From Christensenella sp. (GTDB lineage Bacteria > Bacillota > Clostridia > Christensenellales > CAG-917): a DNA stretch of 64,000 nucleotides. The stretch spans positions 1,178,001-1,242,000 of the forward strand of contig CP091723.1 of assembly GCA_022009775.1 (NCBI GenBank), in the 5' to 3' direction. The notes beneath the pieces are model-generated. The model searched no databases, was not told the DNA's origin, and saw only the letters and a list, made by a program, of their open reading frames with translations. This document shows, piece after piece, positions 47,364-56,763 of this stretch. Every line of letters begins with the position of its first letter. Positions within the stretch are counted from its first letter, which is position 1. The position numbers and the translations under genes are program-made.

Positions 47364-49221
47364 ATGGAAAGACAAAAAGCACCAAAATCCAAAGGCGGCG
47401 TCAAAAGATGGCGGGGTGCATCGGCGAATACAAGCCGCATGCGATTTTCACATCAGTTTTGGTTGCTCTGGAAGTTCTGTTTGAGATTTTCATACCGCTT
47501 ATCATGGCGCAAATCGTCAACGTGGGCATGGCAGAAAACTTGACGGAATTCACCTTTACGTTGCAACTGGGCAAGTCGAGTTGGGCACTTTTCACCATGA
47601 CAAACCGCGTGTCGTTTATCGTCACTTGCGGCGCAATGATGGTGGTTATGGCACTCATATCCCTGTTTTTCGGCACTATGTCGGGAAAACTTGCCGCAAC
47701 CGCGTCAACGGGCTTTGCGAAAAATCTTCGCAGAAAGCTTTTCTACAAGATTGAAAATTTCAGTTTTGCAAACCTTGACCGTTTCAACACGGCAAGCCTT
47801 GTCACAAGACTTACAACAGACGTGACCAATATACAAATGGCATTTCAGATCGCCATTCGTATGCTCGTGCGCTCGCCGATAATGCTCATTCTCGCAATGT
47901 GCATGTCGATATCTATAAGCCCGGACCTTTCCGTGATTTTTGCAGTCGCGCTTCCCGTACTTATAGTCGGCATTTTCATCGGCGTCAAAGTCGTCTTCCC
48001 GCGCTTTGAAAAGATGCTTCGCAAATACGACGATATGAACGAGTCCACGCAGGAAAACCTTATCGGCATCCGCGCGGTGAAGGCGTTTGTGAGAGAAGAC
48101 AACGAGATCGACAAGTTCAAAAAGTGTCGTCCACCGTGCAAAAACTGCAATTCTCGGCGGAAAAAATCATTGTCGTCGCATTCCCGTTTATGCAAATCAT
48201 CGTGTATGCGTGCATTCTTTGCGTTGCGTGGTTCGGCGGCAACGACATCATAGTCGGAAAAATGCTCTTGGGCGATTTTACGGCGTTTTTGAGTTATATC
48301 ATGCAGATTCTCATGTCGCTTATGATGGTCGCTATGGGCTTTATGAATATCGTGCTTTCACGTGCGTCTCTTGACCGTATCGTCGAAGTGCTCGATGAAA
48401 AAATCGACATCGAGAACGGTGAAAACGCAAGCGATTCTCTCAAAGTCGCAGATGGCAGCATAGACTTCGACCACGTCGATTTTTCGTACTCGAAGTCTCA
48501 TGACGTGCTCAATCTCGAAGACATCGATTTGCACATCAAGAGCGGCGAAACGATAGGCATCATCGGCGGAACGGGTTCTGCAAAGACCACGCTCGTGCAA
48601 CTCATTCCCAGACTGTACGACGTTCTCGACGGCGAAGTGAAGGTGGGCGGCGTAAACGTGAAAGAGTACAAGCTCAATGAGCTTAGAGACAGCGTGGCTA
48701 TGGTGCTGCAAAAGAACGTGCTTTTCAGCGGTACTATCAGAGAAAACCTTGCTTGGGGCAACAAAAACGCAACTCAAGAAGAGATAGAGCATGCTGCAAA
48801 AGCGGCTCAGGCGCACGATTTCATCATGTCATTCCCCAATGGCTATGACACCGAGCTCGGACAGGGCGGCGTCAACGTGTCGGGTGGACAAAAACAACGT
48901 TTGTGCATCGCTCGCGCCTTGCTCAAAAAACCGAAAATTATGATTATGGACGATTCCACGTCCGCGGTTGACACCGCAACGGACGCGGCTATTCGCGCAG
49001 GGCTTAAAAACGAGTTTGGCGACACTACGGTGCTCATCATCGCGCAACGCATCTCGTCCGTCGAAAGTGCGGACAGAATCATCGTCATGAACGACGGCAA
49101 GATCGACGCTGTCGGCACTCACGACGAACTTATCGCAACCAATCAGATTTATCAGGACGTTTACAATTCGCAAAAGAAGGGTAGCGACGAACAAGAAACG
49201 GGGGTGAGCGAAAATGCGTAA
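47364..49221 (+). CDS. Heterodimeric ABC exporter subunit A, degenerate-site half (two frameshifts)
   Basis: Type IV exporter half-transporter: six spans (about 25-330), then an ATPase. Walker A is IGGTGSAKTTLVQLIPRLYD, the signature VNVSGGQKQRLCIARALL, and Walker B IMIMDDSTSAVD. Asp replaces the catalytic Glu after Walker B, the mark of the degenerate half of heterodimers such as BmrCD or TM287/288. The frame breaks at A4 (47403-47406; A5 gives GGVKKMAGCIGEYKPHAI) and at A5 (48119-48123; A6 gives FKKVSSTVQKLQFSAEKI), making 619 residues. GGGAGA lies before ATG 47364. It overlaps subunit B by eight bases. TetR upstream suggests inducible drug or peptide efflux. Confidence 0.92.
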
Positions 49222-51178
49222 GAAAGACAAGAAAAACGTTAAGAACGCAATGCCCCAGAACAAGTATAGGGCAAAGAATCCGATGAAAACTTTGAAACGT
49301 ATTCTCGGATACTGGAAGCCGTATACGGGACAACTCATCGGCGCGCTCTTTTGCATGATAGCAAACGTGCTTTGCAACATTGCAGGTACGTTTATGCTCG
49401 GCTCGGTCGTCGTCAACAACTACATTCTGCCCCTTGCGTACAAGATGGGCAACTATGTCACGACCAACGAAGCGATAATTCAAAGGGCGGCGGAAGTCAC
49501 CATTCAGAACTTCGGCGGAATCGTCGGCGTTATGGCGGCAATGTACGTCACGGGTGCGGGATTGCACTATCTTTATAGTTTCATTCTCACAAGAGTCACC
49601 ACCAAAACGTTGCAAAACGTGCGTGACGAGATGTTTGAAAAGATGGAAAAACTCCCCATCAGATACTTCGACACTCACACTCACGGCGACATAATGAGCC
49701 TTTACACCAACGACACCGACACTTTGCGCGAATTGCTCTCAAACGGCATTCCAAACTTGCTTAGCAACTCGCTCACCGTCATAGGCATGTTTGTCGCGAT
49801 GATGATCGTATCACCCTTGCTCACGCTGTGCGCGGTGGTTATGCTTGTCGTCATGCTTTTTATCATGAAGTTTATCGCAGGCAAGAGCGGAAAGCACTTC
49901 GTCGGACAACAACGTCAAACGGGCGCAATCAACGGCTTCATCGAAGAGCATATCGACGGGCTTAAAGTCGTCAAGGTGTTCTGCCACGAAGACGAAGAAA
50001 AAGTTGACTTTGACAAGTTCAACGATGCTCTCTTCCACGACTCCGACAAGGCGCACAAATACGCAAACATTTTGTTTCCGATCATGGGCAACTTGTCCTA
50101 CATCTCGTACGCCGTCACCGCAATCGTCGGCACGATTATGGCAATCAGCGGTTTTGGCGGTATGACGTGGGGCGGACTTGTGTCCTTTATGCAATTCTCT
50201 CGCCAATTCAGCAACCCGCTTTCGCAGATAGCGCAACAAATGAACGGCGTGCTTATGGCTTTGGCAGGTGCGGAGCGTATCTTCGAACTTATAGACCAAG
50301 AGCCGGAAAAAGACGAAGGTTATGTCACTCTCGTCAACGCAAGAGAAGACGAAAATGGCAATATCGTCGAAACAAAAGAATACACGGGTGAGTGGGCTTG
50401 GAAACACTTCCACAAAGCAGACGGCACGACCACTTACGTCAAATGGCGCGGTGAAGTGGAGTTTGAAGACGTCACTTTCGGCTACGTGCCCGAAAAAACC
50501 GTGCTCAAACACGTCACCATGGAAGCGTTGCCCGGTCAAAAAGTCGCGCTTGTCGGCTCAACCGGCGCAGGCAAAACCACAATCACCAACCTTATCAACC
50601 GCTTCGATGACATAGATCAAGGCAAGATAAGATACGACAACATCAACATCACCAAAATCAACAAGAACGATTTGCGTCGCTCTATGGCAATGGTTTTGCA
50701 AGACACACATTTGTTCACGGGCACGGTTGCCGACAACATTCGTTTCGGCAAACTCGACGCGACCGACGAAGAAGTCGTCGCCGCCGCAAAACTCGCAAAT
50801 GCGGACTATTTCATCCGCCACTTGCCCGAAGGCTACAACACCATGCTCACCGGTGACGGCGAAAACCTTTCGCAAGGTCAACGCCAACTTCTTGCAATCG
50901 CACGCGCCGCAATCGCAAATCCGCCCGTTCTCATTCTCGACGAAGCGACGTCGTCAATCGACACCCGCACCGAGAAACTCATCGAACATGGCATGGACAA
51001 ACTCATGCAAGAGCGCACCGTTTTCGTCATCGCGCACCGTCTTTCCACCGTCCGCAACTCCGACGTGATTTGCGTTCTCGAACACGGAGAAATCATCGAG
51101 CGCGGCAATCACGACGAACTCATCGCGTTGCATGGTAGGTATTATCAGCTTTACACCGGCGCCTTCGAACTTGACTGA
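49214..51178 (+). CDS. Heterodimeric ABC exporter subunit B, consensus-site half
   Basis: Second half-transporter of 654 residues with an intact frame. An N-terminal cytosolic stretch (1-35) precedes six spans. The ATPase has canonical residues: Walker A VGSTGAGKTTITNLI, signature LSQGQRQLLAIARAA, Walker B LILDEATSSID with the catalytic Glu, and the switch His in VIAHRLSTV. An insert of about 40 residues (VTLVNAREDENGNIVETKEY) separates the membrane and ATPase parts, as in BmrD-like proteins. Its start overlaps the end of subunit A, with GGGGTGAG as ribosome site. The TGA stop lies inside the left arm of palindrome R4. Confidence 0.94.
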   Translation: MRKKDKKNVKNAMPQNKYRAKNPMKTLKRILGYWKPYTGQLIGALFCMIANVLCNIAGTFMLGSVVVNNYILPLAYKMGNYVTTNEAIIQRAAEVTIQNFGGIVGVMAAMYVTGAGLHYLYSFILTRVTTKTLQNVRDEMFEKMEKLPIRYFDTHTHGDIMSLYTNDTDTLRELLSNGIPNLLSNSLTVIGMFVAMMIVSPLLTLCAVVMLVVMLFIMKFIAGKSGKHFVGQQRQTGAINGFIEEHIDGLKVVKVFCHEDEEKVDFDKFNDALFHDSDKAHKYANILFPIMGNLSYISYAVTAIVGTIMAISGFGGMTWGGLVSFMQFSRQFSNPLSQIAQQMNGVLMALAGAERIFELIDQEPEKDEGYVTLVNAREDENGNIVETKEYTGEWAWKHFHKADGTTTYVKWRGEVEFEDVTFGYVPEKTVLKHVTMEALPGQKVALVGSTGAGKTTITNLINRFDDIDQGKIRYDNINITKINKNDLRRSMAMVLQDTHLFTGTVADNIRFGKLDATDEEVVAAAKLANADYFIRHLPEGYNTMLTGDGENLSQGQRQLLAIARAAIANPPVLILDEATSSIDTRTEKLIEHGMDKLMQERTVFVIAHRLSTVRNSDVICVLEHGEIIERGNHDELIALHGRYYQLYTGAFELD

Positions 51179-51301
51179 GCGCACTATTGAGCGAATAGCT
51201 ACGTCAACGCCCCATCGTTTCAAAATCACGTACGTCTATGTACGTTGGGTTTTGCTCCGATGGGGCGTTTCCTTGCTCTTCATCTCAATATTGCGCTCAG
51301 T
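51174..51301. repeat. Palindromic repeat copy R4 (core type b)
   Basis: A 128-base palindrome. Outer arms ACTGAGCGCACTATTGAG and near complement match at 17 of 18. Inner arms are ACGCCCCATCG/CGATGGGGCGT. The core CAAAATCACGTAC/GTACGTTGGGTTTTG is shared with R2. The left arm contains the stop codon of the ABC subunit B gene. Confidence 0.9.
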
Positions 51302-51321
51302 TTTTAACTTTCAATAATTTG

Positions 51322-51485
51322 CACCTAACTGCGTCAATGTCCATCTGTTCCAAAATCACGTACGCTTTGTACGTTGGGTTTTGGTTCAAGCCGCGCCTTT
51401 CTTGTTATGCATCTGTTTGGCGCACTCAGTAGGGTTGCCGTAAAAGGGGCGTTTTCTTGTCTTTATCTAAATATCGCGGTCAGTT
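51322..51485. repeat. Rearranged palindromic repeat R5
   Basis: The left part (51322-51390) follows R2 and R4 (AACTGCGTCAATGTCCATCTG, core b). The right part (about 51428-51485) instead resembles the right half of the type a copies, ending AAATATCGCGGTCAG like R1. It looks like a chimera or decayed copy with an insertion. Confidence 0.65.
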
Positions 51486-51710
51486 TTTTCAATCTGTTCG
51501 TTACGGCGCATAAAATATCAATTTCTCCATATCGTCATGTTGTCAATGCAAAGCGGAGCAACTTGCTTGCAAGGGTTGCGTAGACGTAGCAACGCCTTTG
51601 AAAAAGGCAAAACTGTAGGTTCTGTGCGCAAGCATAGTAGTTGTGAGTAGCTTGTTGAAACATCTAGCTGTAAGGCGCATTTCTTTCGCTACGCTAGATT
51701 CTTCAATTCT
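51486..51710. repeat. Dispersed repeat segment matching 3690-3790
   Basis: CGTTACGGCGCA, CCATATCGTCATGTTG, TTGTTGAAACATCTAGCTGT, AAGGCGCA and CTACGCTAGATTCTTC occur in the same order as in the 3.7 kb island, with insertions. No gene is seen. Confidence 0.65.
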
Positions 51711-51714
51711 TGTC

Positions 51715-51743
51715 TTGAACAATGATATCGGGCGTGATATAAT
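51715..51743 (+). promoter_or_regulatory. Promoter of the 51750 gene
   Basis: TTGAAC (51715-51720), exactly 17 bases, TATAAT (51738-51743), then six bases to the ATG. Confidence 0.8.
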
Positions 51744-51749
51744 GAGTGT

Positions 51750-52203
51750 ATGAAAACGCGAATTTACATGACGAAAATGCATCAGCAGTGGACGTACGGC
51801 GAAAGGGGGAGACCTGTATCCTTATCTTGACGGTGAAGACGACGAGATTTTCGAGTACGCCATAGCGGACAAGTTTTTTGCAATCATTCTCAAAAACGAT
51901 ATGACCTACGACGTGGTTGACACCGAGCAGGAAGCGGTTGACAAAATCGCTTACATATATCGCAATTACGCCGTGCGCCAAAACGAAGACGACAAGTGTT
52001 ATATCGCACGAGAAGACACCGAAAAGAAATATCTCACGCCTGCAAGCGCGCAGGCAGACGGTGTATTCGATTACGTTTACGTGCCGAAGGGAATGTATTA
52101 TCTCACAAAATTCGGCAAGATACTTTCAATCGGACATACCGAAGACGAGATGATAGAGAAGATGTATCAGCACTACAAGGCAAAATACGCCTATCTTTGC
52201 TGA
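51750..52203 (+). CDS. Unknown 150-residue protein, probably leaderless (one-base frameshift)
   Basis: No family recognised. After removing one G from G5 (51805-51809) the reading frame gives MKTRIYMTKMHQQWTYGERG, then DLYPYLDGEDDEIFEYAIAD and continues to YQHYKAKYAYLC. The protein is rich in Tyr and in Asp/Glu, lacks a signal peptide and membrane spans, and is probably a small globular cytosolic protein. There is no Shine-Dalgarno site; a near-perfect promoter ends six bases before the ATG, predicting a leaderless mRNA. It is monocistronic, with a terminator at 52296. Function unknown. Confidence 0.65.
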
Positions 52204-52295
52204 AAAACTTGCCGTCTCGTCAGTGAAGTGTTGCAAACGATTGTTAATAACACGGTTAAAAATTATTCGGACAATAAAACGAGAGACAATAAAAA

Positions 52296-52328
52296 AACGC
52301 ACGCTGTACGGCGTGCGTTGATTTTTTT
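52296..52328. terminator. Bidirectional terminator between the 51750 gene and the lipoprotein gene
   Basis: Stem AACGCACGC/GCGTGCGTT around a six-base loop with A and T runs on both sides. Confidence 0.85.
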
Positions 52329-52335
52329 TTAATAC

Positions 52336-53244
52336 TCAGTGCAATTCCGCAGATTTAAGGTCGTACACCATGGAATAGATGTTGCCGTCCACTTTGAAGG
52401 GTTCTTGAATACGGACGAGAACGTGCTTCATGCTCCACCCCGTGAACGTCACGTCGTTTACCGAATAGAACAAAGTTTGCGAAAGTCCCGCAACTTCGGT
52501 TGAACGAGAGACAAGCGTTTTGTAGCAGGAAATGCCATTATCCTGGAAGTCCGCTCTGGATTCCGTGAAAGCGTTCTTTATCGTCGCTTTGCCGCCGACT
52601 CTTGCAGTGAGTGTGACCGAACTTGCTTCGATGTCACTGACAATCGGCATTGCAAACGAGAAAGACAAAGACTCTGAGAACGTCGTTATCGTGCGCAAAG
52701 ATTGATGAAACTCGTTGTTGTCGTAGTAAGTGACCGCTTTGCCGAGATTCACCGTGCCGTTGGATTCAACACCGTCGATGGTGCGGTTGTAGTTGAATTT
52801 CTTGCCGTCGTAAGTCGCATTGAGAGAGAAAGTGACATTGCCGTCTTTCTTCACGGTGCGGAAAGAATAGGCAGGAACCATATAACTCGAACCGTTGATG
52901 AGAGTGAAGTAACAACCCGTGTTGTATTCGGTCGTGCCGACTGTGAGATTGCCTTTGACGAGAATGCCTTCTGCAACGTCTGAAAGAGTTGCGGATCCGA
53001 AATTCTCAATCGTGGAACCTGCGACGTATTTGTCGAGCGTGACGGCATACGTTCCGTCATATCCGTCGACGTGATTGCCGTCTGCGTCTTGTGCGTACAC
53101 GGTGTATTCAAACGACTCGTGGTTGTGGTCGTTCAGAATGTTTTGAAGTTGACCTTGCGTGGTTGCGTTGTTGCAAGCCGAGAGCGAAACGCCCATGACC
53201 GCAATCATGACCGCAACGAGTGCGATGAGTATTGCTTTTTTCAT
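52336..53244 (-). CDS. Putative lipoprotein of unknown function
   Basis: A 302-residue secreted lipoprotein. The signal peptide MKKAILIALVAVMIAVMGVS ends in the lipobox LSAC, making Cys24 the acylated residue. The mature part is beta-rich and repetitive in polar residues (FEYTVYAQDADGNHVDGYDG, VTFSLNATYDGKKFNYNRTI) with no recognised catalytic motif; a binding or surface role is likely. The promoter is strong, and TATAAT lies nine bases before the ATG without a ribosome binding site, so it may be leaderless. It is divergent from addB and convergent with the 51750 gene. Confidence 0.8.
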   Translation of the reverse strand: MKKAILIALVAVMIAVMGVSLSACNNATTQGQLQNILNDHNHESFEYTVYAQDADGNHVDGYDGTYAVTLDKYVAGSTIENFGSATLSDVAEGILVKGNLTVGTTEYNTGCYFTLINGSSYMVPAYSFRTVKKDGNVTFSLNATYDGKKFNYNRTIDGVESNGTVNLGKAVTYYDNNEFHQSLRTITTFSESLSFSFAMPIVSDIEASSVTLTARVGGKATIKNAFTESRADFQDNGISCYKTLVSRSTEVAGLSQTLFYSVNDVTFTGWSMKHVLVRIQEPFKVDGNIYSMVYDLKSAELH

Positions 53245-53253
53245 AATGTAGTT

Positions 53254-53281
53254 ATTATAACATAAAAATATATTCCTGCAA
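53254..53281 (-). promoter_or_regulatory. Promoter of the lipoprotein gene
   Basis: Minus strand: TTGCAG (53281-53276), 16 bases, TATAAT (53259-53254), nine bases, ATG. Confidence 0.7.
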
Positions 53282-53369
53282 TTAAAATTGCCGTGTTTTC
53301 TTGCAATTTGGCGGATTTTTCAAAAAAACAAATAAAAATTCCTAATTTTTATTTGTTTAGGTTATGGGA

Positions 53370-53398
53370 TTGAAACGGTACATAAAAGGTGTTATACT
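53370..53398 (+). promoter_or_regulatory. Promoter of addB
   Basis: TTGAAA (53370-53375), 17 bases, TATACT (53393-53398), then CAAAAT and the ATG at 53405. Confidence 0.75.
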
Positions 53399-53404
53399 CA
53401 AAAT

Positions 53405-56400
53405 ATGAAAATAATCACGTCAAATTGCTCTTCGGGGGCGTATCTCGGAGTGCTGAAACAACTCAAAAACAATTTAGACGGTTCGTCGAAAAACGTCGTC
53501 ATTGCGCCGGACAGATTTACGGCGTCGGTTGAACGCGGTCTTATTTCGTCGTTGGGCATAGAAAGCACGTTCGGCATCGAAGTCATGTCGTTCACGCGTC
53601 TTGCTAACAAACTTATCGGTGACGACATCAAAAAGTGCCTTACGCCCGAAGGCTCGGTTATGCTTATAGGCAAGGTTATCGCAGACAAGAGAGACGAACT
53701 TACGTATTACGGCAAAGTGGCAATGACGGAAGGCTTTGCAAGCGAATTGTACGCCGCGCTCACCGCCGTGCGCAACAGCGGAATCACGTCTGCACAACTC
53801 GTCGAAGCGTCAAAGGGCGCAAAAGCATCTCTCAAAGCGAAGGCGCACGACATCGCACTCATTTACGACGGGTATCTTGCCGCACTCGAAGGAAAACACA
53901 GCGACTCGTCTACGAGACTTTTCGCACTTGCCGAGTGGATAGCGAAAAATCCCGAAAAGGTTGCGACGACCAACTTCTATTGCACGGATATTTACGAGTT
54001 TTCGTCTCCCGAACTGGATATCGTCAAAGGACTTGCCGAAAACGCGCTGTCGCTGACGATAGGACTTGTCAGCGGATACGACAATCCGAACAGGCGCATT
54101 TATCCCGACAGGGTTATAAAAAGGCTTGTCGGACTTTGCAAAGACAAAGTGGAAATTGTGGATAACAAGCAGGAACTTTGCCCGCAGATGCAGGCGATAT
54201 CCACGAAACTCTTCGCGTATATCGGCACGGACGGAAAAGATAAAACGCCCAACGACGGGAAGGTGACTTTGCGCGTTGCGAAATCGAGATACGACGAAGC
54301 GACGCAAGTTGCAATCGACGTTGCAAAGCACGTGAGAAACGGCGGAAGATATAGAGACGTTGAAGTGTACGTCAGCGATGTGGAAGCGTACGAAGCGGAG
54401 ATAAAAAATGCGTTTGACAGATACGACATCCCGTATTTTATAGACGACAAACAACTCCTTTCTCAACAGGCGAGAGCGAAATTTGTATTGCAAGCAATCG
54501 CTTGCGTACGCAGCAATTTCAGGTTGCGCGAAACACTCGATTTTGCAAAAAATCCGCTGTTCTACTCGGGGCTTGAAAACGGAGAAAGTCTCGTTTATCT
54601 TTTGAAAACTATTGCTTGAAATACAACGTGGAGTATGTGCCGAAGAATCGCGAATTTGACCGAAAGCAAACCGATAAATTTGCACATAAATCGCAAAACT
54701 GCAAGTTTATACACGCAAATGCGACTGATAAAGATGCGATTATAGACAATACAAACGAAAACGAGCCTGCCGAATTCGTGCGCAAGGCTATTTTTGAAAC
54801 GCTCGATCCGCTTTGTGAAAGCGGCGTGAGACCGATAAAGGAATACGTCGGCTCGGTGAGAACGATTCTTGAAAACAGCACTCGCGAATATTCCGAATAC
54901 GTCGAAAAACTTGCAACGCTCAGCGAGTATTACAGAAAGGTTGCCGAGCAGGTTGACGCAAAGATAAATTCCGTGCTGGACGAGATAGAAGACGTGCTCG
55001 ATTACGACACTGACGTTCAGGGCTTCGAAAGCGTGTTCAAGTCAATGCTCAAAACGCTCAAAATCGCACTCGTACCCACTTTTCTCGATTGCGTGTTCGT
55101 GGGCGGAAGCGACAGCAGATTTATGGGAGAGGGGGACGTTTACGTGCTTGGTGCGAACAACTCTAAGTTTCCCAAAGCAAGCGGCGGCGGTGCGGTGATA
55201 ACGCCCAAGGACGAAGAGACGCTTCACGCGCTCGGCGTTGACGTGACACCCGACGAGATGCAAAAAATCATGACGGATATGTACGCCGTATGCGACCTTA
55301 TGAAAAAGCCGAAAGGCAGACTTGTCGTGAGTTATTCCGAGACGGGAGACGGCGGTGCGATGAGACCGTCAACCGTCGTGTACGAGTTGCAGAATATGCT
55401 CGAGCAGGACGGCAAACCGCTTGAAATCGAGAGAATAGACGTCGAAAACTTTATGCTCGCAGGCGGTGAAGAGGGAAAACCGAAATACGACGTCGAAAAA
55501 GCGACGGACGTGTTCTGCACGAAAAGAGCGTGCTTCAACGAAGTGCTTCGCAATGTCACGTCGGGAAGAGCGGATGCGAAAAATCTCGACGTTTATGCAA
55601 GCGCATACGAGTTTGTGGACGACGCGGACAAGCAGAGAGTCGACGATGCCGTGAAGGTGCCCGAACGCATAGAGAAGCAGGACGGGGCGTATTTCGGAGA
55701 GTCCACGAGCGTGAGCAGACTGGAAACTTTCTACGGTTGTCCGTACGCGCATTATTTCAATTACGTTTTGTCGCTCAGACGGAGAAAGGACGGCAAATTC
55801 GAAGGCACGGAAAACGGAACGATATTGCACTTCGTTCTCGAAAGGTTTTTCAAAGACGTGCGAGACGGCAATATAAGCGACGACACGGACCTTGACGAAA
55901 AAGCGGACGCATATTTCTTCGAAGCGGTGAAAGAAAACGATTTCGGCGTGTTGCTCGAAAAAGCGGATACGGGAAGATTGTTGTACCGCGTAAAAGCGGA
56001 AGGCGCGCATCTTATCAAAGATTTGTATAGGGTGCAGAAACGTTCGAAGTTCCGTCCTTGTTTCCTTGAAGCGAAAATCGGAGAAGGCGAGATTTTGCCC
56101 GTATCTCTCGATATAGGGGACAGAAAAATCGGACTTAAAGGCACGATTGACAGAGTCGACGTGCTTGACGACAAATTTATCGTCATAGACTACAAGACGT
56201 ACAAGAGTGCGGATTTGCCGCTGAAAGAATTGTACGCCGGACAAAAAATTCAGTTGTACGTATATATGCGCGCGGTGGAAAAGAGTCTCGGCGCAAATCC
56301 TTGCGGAGTGTTCTATTTTCCGATTTTCTCAAGTTTCACGGACGATGCGGAAGACAGATATAAGTATAAAGGACAGGCGTGCGACAGTTACGAAACGCTC

Positions 56401-56763
56401 TGTCAGATTGACGATATGGTGAAAACCGCACCCGAAAAATCCGTCGTTCCGTTCAAGCGAGACAAGAAGACAGACAAATTCAACGAAGGCGTTCATTTGT
56501 CTAAGTCCGATTTTGACGTGCTTGGAGACTACGCTATGGCTATTGCGACGAAAGGCGCAAAAGAGATTGCGGACGGTTTCATTCGTCCCACGCCGCTATA
56601 CGGCAAGTGCGACAAGTGCGATTTCGCAAGCATCTGCGCATACAAGGGTATGAACGAAAGAAAGTTGCCCAAAGTGAGCGGAACGAGCGCGTTTTCGCTC
56701 GATGACGAAACGAAAAAAGACGATGCGGAAAACGGCAAGAGTGCGGAAGGAGCGAGAGTATGA
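53405..56763 (+). CDS. addB: ATP-dependent nuclease subunit B AddB (one-base frameshift), probably leaderless
   Basis: Nuclease subunit of the AddAB complex, which resects double-strand breaks for RecA. The C-terminal PD-(D/E)XK nuclease has GTIDRVDVLDDKFIVIDYKT and GQKIQLYVYMRAVEK. The Fe-S cluster cysteines are in TFYGCPYAHYFNY and GKCDKCDFASICAYKG, as in AddB. The N-terminus, MKIITSNCSSGAYLGVLKQL, aligns with the usual Walker A region but lacks G-x4-GK(S/T). A one-base loss near 54616 separates two open frames; repair gives ALKYNVEYVPK and 1119 residues. The promoter -10 ends six bases before the ATG. It overlaps addA by four bases. Confidence 0.9.
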
